DNA from: JANQFM01 sp035471925
Lineage (GTDB): Bacteria; Acidobacteriota; UBA6911; RPQK01; DATIPO01
NCBI GenBank assembly: GCA_035471925.1
Contig: DATIPO010000056.1
Coordinates: forward strand, 1-5,240
Direction: 5' to 3'
Length of the DNA: 5,240 bases
Shown here: piece after piece, positions 1 through 5,199 of the stretch
Layout: each line of letters opens with the position of its first letter
Numbering within the stretch: position 1 is the stretch's first letter
Notes under the pieces: model-generated
Told to the model about the DNA's origin: nothing
The model's input: the letters and a program-made list of their open reading frames with translations, nothing else
The model's database searches: none
Program-made: the position numbers and the translations under genes

Positions 1-1
1 T

Positions 2-67
2 TTCCTTTTGGCCGCCACAGCCACCTGGACCCTACGCCGCCATCCGGTCCCGAAACCGAAGGGGTGA
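2..67 (+). CDS. Possible C-terminal tail of a membrane protein (partial, left edge)
   Basis: The reading frame is open from the left edge to a TGA at 65-67 and gives 21 residues, FLLAATATWTLRRHPVPKPKG. A hydrophobic run followed by a basic, proline-rich tail is what the last transmembrane helix and cytosolic end of an inner-membrane protein look like. It would converge on the permease gene at 343-2799. Only the extreme C-terminus is visible, so no family can be named. The frame one base earlier is also open, from position 1 to a TAA at 175-177, but its translation is rich in Pro, Gly and Ser without clear structure. The call rests on composition alone. Confidence 0.25.
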   Translation, partial: FLLAATATWTLRRHPVPKPKG

Positions 68-342
68 GCCGGCAATCGATCCGCGGGCCTGGCAGGGATG
101 GGGCCTGGGCCTCGGTGGCAGGTCCGCCCACCGCCGCGCAGTTGGACAACCTTGGCGCCGAGACGTACTCGACCTAATTACATCTGCGACGTCAGCCGGC
201 AGGAGCCTGCAGACGAGATCGTCGAAGAGCTCTTCGCCCCAGCTATCAATGAGCTCATGGAATCGGGCGAGCCGAAATCGAGGACTGTTGTCTCGGCACA
301 TAACGAGGCGCAAGTTGGCGGTAGAAGGGACGCTGGCTATAC
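68..342. other. Region with no confident gene
   Basis: This stretch lies between the possible gene end at 67 and the permease stop codon at 343-345. A plus-strand frame (98-346) and a minus-strand frame both give plausible-looking peptides over 180-340 because they are antisense readings of each other. Neither has a ribosome binding site or a recognisable domain. The plus frame starts with an unstructured Pro/Arg/Gly-rich segment. I see no terminator with a T-tract for the permease and no tRNA. It may be ordinary intergenic DNA or a decayed gene. Confidence 0.4.
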
Positions 343-2799
343 CTAGCCCGCGTGACGGATGGCTTCCAGGGGGTGACTCCTGCTGAGTCTCCAAATTGGA
401 CGCAGCGCGGCTGCCAGCGTCACCAGCGCCACCAACCCGGCGGCCGAAGCCAGGACGCCTGGCGTCCCCTCCAGCGACACGAAAAGCGAGGAGGAGAGGC
501 GGCTGGCAAGCAGCAGTGAGAGAAGGGCGCCCATTGCCGTTCCTGTAGCCAGCGTCTTGAGGGAATCGCGCAGCAGGCAGCGCAAGATGTGGCCTTGTCC
601 GGCACCCAGCACGCTGCGGATACCCATTTCGCCCCAGCGTGCTTGGACCGTCTGCGAAGTCAGGGCGTAAACTCCGAAGGCTGACAGCAAGAGAGCCGCC
701 AGGGCTGTGGCAAGGAGCCCGTCGTTGACGGCGCGGTGCAGTGACAGCGAGGTGGCCAGGATGCTGTCCAGGGTCTGCACGGTTTCGATGGGCTGTCGCC
801 CGTCGACGCTCCAAAGGGCCTGCTTGATTTGTTCGCTCAACTCTTCGGGGCTAGCCGGAGCCGGGCCTCTAGCGTCCTTGTTTGCGTCCCCCAGTGGACG
901 TACGAAGAGGGCCATCACCGGACGCGGGGCCCGGTACAGCGGGACGTAGATGACCGCTGGCGCCGCTTGGGCCAGTCCGCGCCGCCGCACGTCGCTGACC
1001 ACGCCCACCACCTCGGTGTCGCCGTAGGGGCGCGAGTGCAGGATGAAGCGCTCTCCCAGCGGACTCTTCCCGCCCCAGTATCTGCGCGCCATAGCTTGGT
1101 TGATGACGGCCACGGAGGGCGAGCGTTCATTATCGCGCTGGTCGAAAAAGCGTCCTTCGATCAGGCGCACTCCCGCGGTCTCGAAGTAACGCGGACTGAC
1201 GCGCCGCCACTCCTCGCGGTGGCGCTGGTGGGGCGCCGTCTGGCCGGGCAGATGGAAGCCCTCGAAGTCGTCCTCATTCTGGAATGGAATGTAGTCGTTG
1301 ACTGCCGCAGACCGCACTCCGGGGATGCTTTCCACCGCCTCGATCACCTGCCTGTAGTAGAGGGCACGCTGGGAGGCGTCGCGGTCGTGAAGCTGTCCGA
1401 AGTACATCGCCAGGACGCCTTGCGGCTCCAGTCCGGGATCGATTGAAGTCAGCTCCCAGTTTCGCTGCACCGCCCATCCGCTGACGCAGAGCGTAAGGGT
1501 GGCCAGCGCGATCTGGGCGGATACGATAAATGTCCGGGCCCGTCCCTGGCGGCTGCTGCCGCGCCCGGCCGAGCGCAGCAGCTCCAGGGTAAATCCCGAA
1601 GTCCGGGGCGAGGCCAAGTGGGCCAGGGAGGCGGGCAGGCATAGCAGGGCTGCCGAGGGTATCAAAAGGAACACGGCAGCCAGGCCCGCCCAGGTTACTC
1701 CAATGGGTCCGATGGTGACCATCACCGCCGACCCGGGAATGGCGAACTGGGGCGGGACGAAGGCCTTCAGTCCCTCTAAGATCCCCAGGGTGAGAAGGAC
1801 CCCCAATGCTCCCCCCGCGCTGCAGAGTATCAGGCACTCGCCCAGAAGCTGTCCCGCGAGCTGGCGCCGCGAGGCTCCCAGCGCGGAGCGGAGTCCGAAT
1901 TCGCGTCGCCGCCTCAGGCTTTCGGCTGCCAGCAGTCCGGCCACGTTGGCGCAGGCCATGAGCAAAGTCAGTCCCACCACCACTCCCAGCAGCGCCAGAC
2001 CAGGACGCAGGAGCGATGAACTGGCCTGCCCGTAGGGTTCGACCAGGACGTCCCAGTCGGCAGCCGCGGGATGGTCCTGCGCCACCCGGTCGAGGATGGC
2101 GTTGAGGTCGCGGTTTGCGTCCCTCGCAGTGGTTCCGGGCGCCAGGCGTCCCACGACGTGGTAGTCGATGTGGCTGCGCTGCTCGCGCGCCATGGCCGCC
2201 GTATCGATGGGACGGAAGACGTCCGCCGGGTAAGGGAAGTGGAACCCGCGCGGCAGGACGCCCACCACCCGCGCCGGACCCGCCAGAAAGTCCATGCGCT
2301 GCTCGAGAATTCCCTCATCCCCAGCCCACAGCCGCTGCCACAGCCCGTGGGTGATGATGAGCGGAACAACCGTGGAACCCTGTCCGTCCGATGGCTGGAA
2401 AGCGCGTCCCACGGCGATGTCGATGCCCATGGTGGCGAAGAATCCCGGCGTAACGCGCAAGGCGGAAAGCGGCTCGACGCGTCCCCCCCGCACCAGCGAG
2501 GCGTCCGCCCCGGAGACCGCCGCCATTGACAAAAAGGTCCTGGTTTCACGGCGCAAGTCGAGAAAATTGGGTCCCGAGAGAACGTCGCGTTGCTGCCCGC
2601 CCGTCTGGCGCGACCCCCATACCAACATCAGGTCGGAGGCTTCGGACATCGGGCGCAGCACCAACTGATCGGCTAGCGAGGCCACCGTCAGACAAGCCGC
2701 CATCCCCATCCCCAGGGCCGCAATCGCCAACAGCGAAGCCCCTGGCCTGCGCCTCAAGGGTCGGCCCAGCCTCATGATTCTGGAAAACAAGACCGCCAT
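343..2799 (-). CDS. ADOP-type ABC transporter permease (MacB/FtsX duplicated permease)
   Basis: This is an 818-residue inner-membrane permease with two tandem MacB-like halves. Hydrophobic segments lie near residues 21-44, 265-290, 319-340, 363-390, 424-442, 692-714, 747-767 and 780-800. The periplasmic MacB-type core domains would be about 45-260 and 445-690. The conserved FtsX cytoplasmic loop appears twice, as RRREFGLRSALGASRRQL near 297-314 and RWGEMGIRSVLGAGQGHILR near 721-740. The end, HPLEAIR, is typical of the family. This arrangement and length fit ADOP (acidobacterial duplicated orphan permease), which by definition lacks a fused or adjacent ATPase, and none is visible here. MacB relatives use ATP hydrolysis by a partner to drive export or mechanotransmission across the envelope; the substrate of ADOPs is unknown. 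The frame can be extended to a GTG at 2817, but GGAGGTG at 2805-2811 sits 5 nt before the ATG at 2797-2799, so I chose that ATG. No frameshift or truncation is seen. Confidence 0.95.
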   Translation of the reverse strand: MAVLFSRIMRLGRPLRRRPGASLLAIAALGMGMAACLTVASLADQLVLRPMSEASDLMLVWGSRQTGGQQRDVLSGPNFLDLRRETRTFLSMAAVSGADASLVRGGRVEPLSALRVTPGFFATMGIDIAVGRAFQPSDGQGSTVVPLIITHGLWQRLWAGDEGILEQRMDFLAGPARVVGVLPRGFHFPYPADVFRPIDTAAMAREQRSHIDYHVVGRLAPGTTARDANRDLNAILDRVAQDHPAAADWDVLVEPYGQASSSLLRPGLALLGVVVGLTLLMACANVAGLLAAESLRRRREFGLRSALGASRRQLAGQLLGECLILCSAGGALGVLLTLGILEGLKAFVPPQFAIPGSAVMVTIGPIGVTWAGLAAVFLLIPSAALLCLPASLAHLASPRTSGFTLELLRSAGRGSSRQGRARTFIVSAQIALATLTLCVSGWAVQRNWELTSIDPGLEPQGVLAMYFGQLHDRDASQRALYYRQVIEAVESIPGVRSAAVNDYIPFQNEDDFEGFHLPGQTAPHQRHREEWRRVSPRYFETAGVRLIEGRFFDQRDNERSPSVAVINQAMARRYWGGKSPLGERFILHSRPYGDTEVVGVVSDVRRRGLAQAAPAVIYVPLYRAPRPVMALFVRPLGDANKDARGPAPASPEELSEQIKQALWSVDGRQPIETVQTLDSILATSLSLHRAVNDGLLATALAALLLSAFGVYALTSQTVQARWGEMGIRSVLGAGQGHILRCLLRDSLKTLATGTAMGALLSLLLASRLSSSLFVSLEGTPGVLASAAGLVALVTLAAALRPIWRLSRSHPLEAIRHAG

Positions 2800-2804
2800 C
2801 GTCC

Positions 2805-2811
2805 CACCTCC
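2805..2811 (-). promoter_or_regulatory. Strong Shine-Dalgarno site of the ADOP permease
   Basis: On the minus strand these bases read GGAGGTG, 5 nt upstream of the ATG at 2797-2799. This site decides the start: the in-frame GTG at 2815-2817 lies upstream of it and would make the site part of the coding sequence. Confidence 0.85.
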
Positions 2812-2908
2812 GTTCACAGCGTCCCTTCTTCGTCCTAAGAGTAAGAAAGCGCTCCAGAGGAGGCCAGAGTCCTGTGATGATTCGGGGGCTCAATGGGACG
2901 AACGGAGG
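2807..2908 (-). repeat. Inverted repeat in the permease leader that could mask its ribosome binding site
   Basis: On the minus strand CCTCCGTTC (2908-2900) is the exact reverse complement of GAACGGAGG (2815-2807), which contains the Shine-Dalgarno core. The bases that follow the upstream arm, CGTCCCA (2900-2894), are also the exact reverse complement of TGGGACG (2806-2800), which directly precedes the start codon. The two pairings share position 2900 and would compete. A transcript beginning upstream of 2908 could fold so that the ribosome binding site is hidden. Chance cannot be excluded for a 9-nt match. Confidence 0.4.
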
Positions 2909-3075
2909 CCTGCTGGCGTGGTGGCGTAGGAAGACAGGTTCAAGTCAACCACGTCTTGGATGGGCATGAAGGCGGCCCCGCACAAGGAAAAGAACGAGTC
3001 CGAAGTGGGTGACTAGAACGAGGAAGCTCCGGGGGTGCTGGCGGTCCGCGAGTGAGCGCCTGGTCTTTTTGTTGC

Positions 3076-3091
3076 CCTGCCCTCCAGCAGG
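3076..3091. repeat. Small inverted repeat upstream of hicA (possible operator)
   Basis: CCTGC (3076-3080) and GCAGG (3087-3091) are perfect 5-nt arms around a 6-nt spacer. They lie 11 bp upstream of the -10-like box of hicA, the usual region for toxin-antitoxin autorepression. HicAB operons are commonly autoregulated, but short arms like these occur often by chance in GC-rich DNA. Confidence 0.25.
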
Positions 3092-3101
3092 ACATCTGAG
3101 G

Positions 3102-3107
3102 TAGAAT
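3102..3107 (+). promoter_or_regulatory. -10-like box directly upstream of hicA
   Basis: TAGAAT matches TATAAT at 5 of 6 positions and ends 6 nt before the hicA ATG at 3114. Transcription from it would begin at or next to the start codon, giving a leaderless or nearly leaderless mRNA. That fits the lack of a well-placed Shine-Dalgarno sequence; a GAGG at 3098-3101 is 12 nt from the ATG. No good -35 hexamer lies 16-18 bp upstream; TTGCCC at 3072-3077 is too far away. Confidence 0.4.
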
Positions 3108-3113
3108 GAGCGG

Positions 3114-3308
3114 ATGCCGACAAAGGTCCGCGAGGCGATCCGCATGCTAAAGGCCGACGGTTGGTATGAGGTGAAGTCGAAGGGTGGTCACAGACAGTTC
3201 AAGCACCCAGACAAACCAGGTCGAGTGACTGTTCCCGGGAACACGGGCCACGATCTCGCGCCTGGCACCTTCAACAGTATTCTGAAACAGGCAGGGTTGA
3301 AGCCATGA
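3114..3308 (+). CDS. hicA: HicA-type mRNA interferase toxin
   Basis: A 64-residue protein with the small double-stranded-RNA-binding-like fold of HicA toxins. The N-terminal helix (about residues 4-15, VREAIRMLKADG) is followed by WYEVKSKGGHRQF, which carries the family's G-[GS]-H-x-x-[FY] motif. His26 is the predicted catalytic residue. The segment RVTVPGNTGHDLAPGTFNSI and the C-terminal helix ending KQAGL complete the usual HicA pattern. The length is normal and the active-site His is present, so the toxin is probably functional. Known HicA proteins cleave mRNA and stop translation when HicB is lost. The ATG at 3114 is chosen because it gives the full N-terminal helix. The stop codon overlaps the hicB start by 4 nt (ATGA, 3305-3308), which is typical for a toxin-first hicAB operon. 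Confidence 0.93.
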   Translation: MPTKVREAIRMLKADGWYEVKSKGGHRQFKHPDKPGRVTVPGNTGHDLAPGTFNSILKQAGLKP

Positions 3309-3526
3309 ACATGCATCGTTTTCTGATCGTTATCGAGAATGCCGGCAACAACTTCTCCGCATATTCTCCCGATCTGCCCGGTTGTGTCGCCACCGGCGAT
3401 ACCCGCGAAGAAACCGAACGGAACATGTACGAGGCGATTCAGTTTCATATCGAAGGCTTGCGCGAAGATGGTCTGCCGATTCCTTCCTCAGAGTCGTTCG
3501 CCGAATACGTCGTCGTCGGCGCATAA
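3305..3526 (+). CDS. hicB: HicB-type antitoxin
   Basis: A 73-residue antitoxin with the partial RNase H-like HicB fold. It opens with the strand HRFLIVIENAG, followed by the diagnostic stretch FSAYSPDLPGCVATGDTREE (residues 17-36) and the helix ERNMYEAIQFHIEGLREDG (38-56). The tail EYVVVGA forms the last strand. HicB binds and blocks the HicA active site. This copy is the short form: nothing after residue 73 could make the ribbon-helix-helix or helix-turn-helix DNA-binding domain found in longer HicB proteins. Translation is probably coupled to hicA through the ATGA overlap, with AGGG at 3293-3296 lying 8 nt before the start as a weak ribosome site. A second ATG two codons in (3311) is a less likely start. 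Confidence 0.92.
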   Translation: MNMHRFLIVIENAGNNFSAYSPDLPGCVATGDTREETERNMYEAIQFHIEGLREDGLPIPSSESFAEYVVVGA

Positions 3527-3663
3527 CAGGCGTTCAAGTCCCCGCCCCCTGTTTGAAAGTACAAATCATGAGGATTCTGCACGTCTAGCGATTGGGTAGC
3601 TGGAGCTCGGTTTGAGCAAAGGCGATTGGTGCGGCCCTTGGACCGTGGCACCGTCGCAAGTTC

Positions 3664-3691
3664 TGGGAGTTGAGTCTTGGGATTTGGGAGT
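3664..3691 (+). repeat. Degenerate heptanucleotide tandem repeat
   Basis: Four consecutive 7-nt units read TGGGAGT, TGAGTCT, TGGGATT and TGGGAGT. The first and last are identical and the third differs at one base. Heptad repeats of this kind are found in intergenic DNA of several bacterial groups; no function can be assigned from this copy. Confidence 0.55.
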
Positions 3692-3693
3692 TA

Positions 3694-3711
3694 TCGAGCC
3701 GGACGGCTCGA
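3694..3711 (-). terminator. Hairpin directly downstream of the tRNA-Asp fragment, terminator-like
   Basis: TCGAGCCG and CGGCTCGA are perfect 8-nt arms around a 2-nt centre. On the minus strand the hairpin begins one base after the tRNA CCA end. A GC-rich hairpin at this place is what the 3' processing or terminator region of a tRNA gene looks like. The T-tract is poor (TAACTCCC follows), so intrinsic termination would be weak. Its position suggests that this side keeps the original DNA downstream of the tRNA gene. Confidence 0.5.
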
Positions 3712-3712
3712 A

Positions 3713-3758
3713 TGGCGGGGCCGACGAGACTCGAACTCGCGACCTCCGGCGTGACAGG
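3713..3758 (-). pseudogene. 3' fragment of tRNA-Asp(GTC), probable attachment-site half of an integrated element
   Basis: On the minus strand the 46 nt correspond without gaps to tRNA positions 31-76. They begin with CCTGTCAC, holding C32, T33 and the anticodon GTC at 3755-3753. The 3' side of the anticodon stem, a 5-nt variable region, a complete T arm, the 3' acceptor strand, discriminator G73 and an encoded CCA follow. The T stem GCGAG/CTCGT pairs fully (one G-T), and the loop TTCGAGT is canonical. Identity with tRNA stops at position 30; the D arm and the 5' acceptor strand are missing. A clean break at the 5' edge of the anticodon loop with an intact 3' end is the usual footprint of tyrosine-recombinase integration into a tRNA gene. 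The displaced 3' fragment marks one element end, with the element on its 5' side, here to the right. Confidence 0.82.
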
Positions 3759-3780
3759 TTCTCAGCAGGCTGCTGAAAAC
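3758..3780. repeat. 23-bp near-perfect palindrome at the tRNA breakpoint
   Basis: GTT-C-TCAGCAG is mirrored by CTGCTGA-A-AAC around a single central G at 3769, so 10 of 11 arm positions pair. The left arm begins exactly where tRNA identity ends (3758). It may be a recombinase core or accessory site, a protein-binding operator at the element end, or a hairpin in RNA. Confidence 0.6.
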
Positions 3781-3961
3781 AAAAGGCTTCTAGGGCCGCC
3801 GCTCCTACACTCTCCCATAGTCCCTTACAAAGACGGCCCCATCCGGCCCCTATCCAGCCCCAAGGCTCTGGCCTGTGCAAGGACCTCGAGAGAAGGAAAG
3901 GCGTTCTAAAACCGCCAGTCAGCTCGATGATGAGTGGAAGCTCCCGCCGCTGGTGGTTATG

Positions 3962-4444
3962 TCACTCCGCAGACACATTCGGGCAGCTCGCCTTCACGCC
4001 ACCCAGTTGATGCCTGTGCTTCACGAACTCGCGGACCTTGCAGGTTAGGTACAGGTCCACCTGGATGTCGCATTCTACGACCCCATTCCGAACCCTAAGG
4101 CAGTCGAGACAATCAGCACCAAGGAGTCCCTTGACTAACAATTCCGTCGGCTTGACCGACGTTAGCGTCTGCCGAGCCAGATACCAGACATCCGCAACGT
4201 AGCCGTTAGACCAGATTTCGAGCCTCGCGCGATCGAGCACCACTGGAAACGGCGCGAGGTTGGTCAGCCGCAACCGGATCCGGGCTCTTTGCGACCTTTG
4301 ATTGAAGTAAATGGGATCACCGCGACCCGGGATCTCGACATCGATAGCGTCCGCCAACCTCTGGCTGTTCCAATACCATCTTTGAACTGCTCCAGGAAGC
4401 TTGCCGAGCATTCTCAATACCGATCCGGTGGGAGGAAGGTCCAT
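3962..4444 (-). CDS. Hypothetical protein, probable beta-sandwich
   Basis: A 160-residue protein that I do not recognise. After a short N-terminal part with RMLGKLPGAVQRWYW (residues 11-25), the central region alternates hydrophobic and polar residues: RARIRLRLTNLAPFPVVLDR (53-72), then LEIWSNG. The C-terminal CDIQVDLYLTCKVREFV (125-141) follows. This strand pattern, with a 'TNLAPFPV' turn, resembles beta-sandwich domains that pack against membranes or partners. This is analogy, not a family match. Cys112 and Cys115 form a C-x-x-C (DCLDC). The ATG at 4444 has no good Shine-Dalgarno sequence. The same frame continues upstream as GLLVVSAVTCVMD without a standard start codon before a TAG, which hints at a lost or frame-shifted signal peptide. 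The composition and long frame support real coding. The gene lies in the region inferred to be inside the integrated element. Confidence 0.6.
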   Translation of the reverse strand: MDLPPTGSVLRMLGKLPGAVQRWYWNSQRLADAIDVEIPGRGDPIYFNQRSQRARIRLRLTNLAPFPVVLDRARLEIWSNGYVADVWYLARQTLTSVKPTELLVKGLLGADCLDCLRVRNGVVECDIQVDLYLTCKVREFVKHRHQLGGVKASCPNVSAE

Positions 4445-4674
4445 GACGCAAGTAACTGCCGAAACTACAAGCAGGCCAGCCTAGCGGAGGCGCTTGCCAT
4501 TTAGGTTCTTTACAATTTGGCAACCGTTGCAAAGTTACAGTTGATACTCGGGCACGACTCAGGATGGCGAGCAGGTCGGTGTCGTGGCCTGCGACGAAAC
4601 CACAGGCAAATCCTGCGACACTGCCCGCCGTAACTACTCGTTCATTTGGCCCCGATTCAGACGTGGGAAAGGTA
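4445..4674. other. Gap between the two unknown genes; possible frameshifted signal-peptide start
   Basis: These 230 bases have no confident separate gene. On the minus strand an ATG at 4500-4498 opens MASASARLACL and hits TAG at 4467-4465. The frame of the downstream 160-residue protein carries AGLLVVSAVTCVMD over the neighbouring bases. One base change in length near 4480 would join the two into a typical secretion signal. A direct repeat CCTGCGAC (4588-4595 and 4612-4619) with flanking GTGTCG/CGACAC arms lies further up. Longer frames crossing this gap, including a minus one spanning 4317-4829, overlap both neighbours and look like shadows. Confidence 0.35.
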
Positions 4675-5025
4675 TCACGGTGCCTCAGGAAGTCCGACTC
4701 GCCTCGTCCGTTGTGCCCGTCCCTTGTCGAAATCCCCGTCAGGGTCAAAACATCCACTGAAGTAGCGTTCTGCTTCTCGATGGAACGCGGCCTTGTTGAA
4801 GGTGCCCTCAAAGCCAACAGGTAGGCCATTTCGAACTAGTCTTTGTTGGCTCGTTAGGCGATGCAACTCCAGATCGCTGGCCCCACTGGGTGTCTCCTCG
4901 AAATCGGCAACAAATCCGTCCATTCTGTCTCCGTCCTGAATGATTGAGAACGATATTCGCCAAATGCCAAAGGCCTCGTCCTGACTCCGGTGCGTGCAGC
5001 CGTGAAAAATGATCTGCGTTTTCAT
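4675..5025 (-). CDS. Hypothetical protein of unknown function
   Basis: A 116-residue, soluble-looking protein that I do not recognise. It starts MKTQIIFHGCTHRSQDEAFG and contains IWRISFSIIQDGDRMDGFVA (residues 21-40), an acidic DFEETPSGASDLELHRL stretch (41-57), and KAAFHREAERYFSGCFDPDGDFD (78-100). No membrane segment or signal peptide is seen. Codon choice on the minus strand is balanced and the peptide is not biased in the way shadow frames usually are, so I accept it as probable coding. The ATG at 5025 lacks a Shine-Dalgarno site. A short upstream frame ending GYTAVQQ stops in an ATGA overlap with this start, which would allow translational coupling. The gene reads in the same direction as the 160-residue gene, 230 bp further on. 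The ADOP, HicAB and tRNA context gives no functional hint. Confidence 0.5.
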   Translation of the reverse strand: MKTQIIFHGCTHRSQDEAFGIWRISFSIIQDGDRMDGFVADFEETPSGASDLELHRLTSQQRLVRNGLPVGFEGTFNKAAFHREAERYFSGCFDPDGDFDKGRAQRTRRVGLPEAP

Positions 5026-5199
5026 TGTTGCACCGCAGTGTAGCCTTCCGTTTCGAAAACTTCAATCCTATCGCACCTGGCTCGCCGCCCCACGTTAAGA
5101 AACCTTTCGGATGGATCGTCATTGCAGTAGCGCCTGCTTCAAGTTTGGGAATGCTAACATATCGGCCGACGAATGCCGCGCGAAACTGGCACCTGAGTC
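5026..5199. other. Short intergenic or ambiguous region before a divergent gene start
   Basis: On the minus strand two frames read plausibly here. One begins with an ATG at 5122 (MTIHPKGFLTWGGEPGAIGL). The other is open over about 5138-5022 without an ATG (RFLNVGRRARCDRIEVFE, ending GYTAVQQ). They overlap, so at most one is real. If the plus-strand gene at 5200 is genuine, this stretch is the promoter region between divergent genes. No convincing -35/-10 pair was found. Confidence 0.3.

Larger units (their letters stand above)
2818..3113. other. Intergenic region between the divergent permease gene and hicAB
   Basis: About 296 bases separate the permease leader from the hicA start. Open frames here are short and look like random or antisense readings. 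The region holds the upstream arm of the leader repeat (2894-2908), a small inverted repeat at 3076-3091 and a -10-like box at 3102-3107. A TTGACT on the minus strand at 2948-2943 could be a -35 element for the permease, but no matching -10 sits at a normal distance. No RNA gene is recognised. Confidence 0.6.
3527..3961. other. Non-coding junction region between hicAB and the unknown right-hand genes
   Basis: This 435-base stretch has no credible protein gene. Its open frames include translations such as AGPTRLELATSGVTG, which come from reading the antisense strand of a tRNA. It contains a heptad repeat (3664-3691), a hairpin (3694-3711), a tRNA-Asp 3' fragment (3713-3758) and a near-palindrome (3758-3780). 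A weak inverted pair AACAGG/CCTGTT (3525-3530 and 3548-3553) follows the hicB stop, but there is no T-tract, so I do not call it a terminator. I see nothing definable at 3781-3961. Confidence 0.7.

Noticed and set aside
98..346. An 82-codon plus-strand frame ending EAQVGGRRDAGYT
   Set aside because: No ribosome site, a poor N-terminal half, and its stop overlaps the permease stop. The antisense frame looks equally good, so neither can be trusted.
32..814. A 260-codon minus-strand frame
   Set aside because: Most of it overlaps the permease gene in another frame and its translation is Arg/Pro-rich, as expected for a shadow in GC-rich DNA.
2943..2948. TTGACT on the minus strand as a -35 box for the permease
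   Set aside because: No TATAAT-like hexamer lies 15-19 bp downstream on that strand.
3530..3550. CGTTCAAGTCC right after hicB, which resembles a tRNA T-loop (B-box)
   Set aside because: The 5' half of the T stem does not pair with the 3' half and there is no CCA. The match is too short to call a second tRNA remnant.
3833..3840. GGGGCCGT on the minus strand, matching the expected 5' acceptor strand plus T8 of the tRNA-Asp fragment, which could suggest an intron-split tRNA
   Set aside because: No D arm or 5' anticodon stem lies between it and 3758, the spacing is 82 nt instead of 30, and GGCCCC recurs nearby in this GC-rich stretch. Chance is more likely.
3566..3880. A 104-codon minus-strand frame containing SRVRVSSAPPFE
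   Set aside because: It is the sense-strand translation of the tRNA 3' end and flanks, again a typical spurious protein.
3670..3909. A 79-codon plus-strand frame containing AGPTRLELATSGVTG
   Set aside because: This peptide is the antisense translation of the tRNA-Asp 3' half, a well-known kind of false gene call.
4317..4829. A 170-codon minus-strand frame spanning the two unknown genes
   Set aside because: It overlaps both in a different frame, and its low-complexity Ser/Arg/Pro-rich composition fits a shadow.
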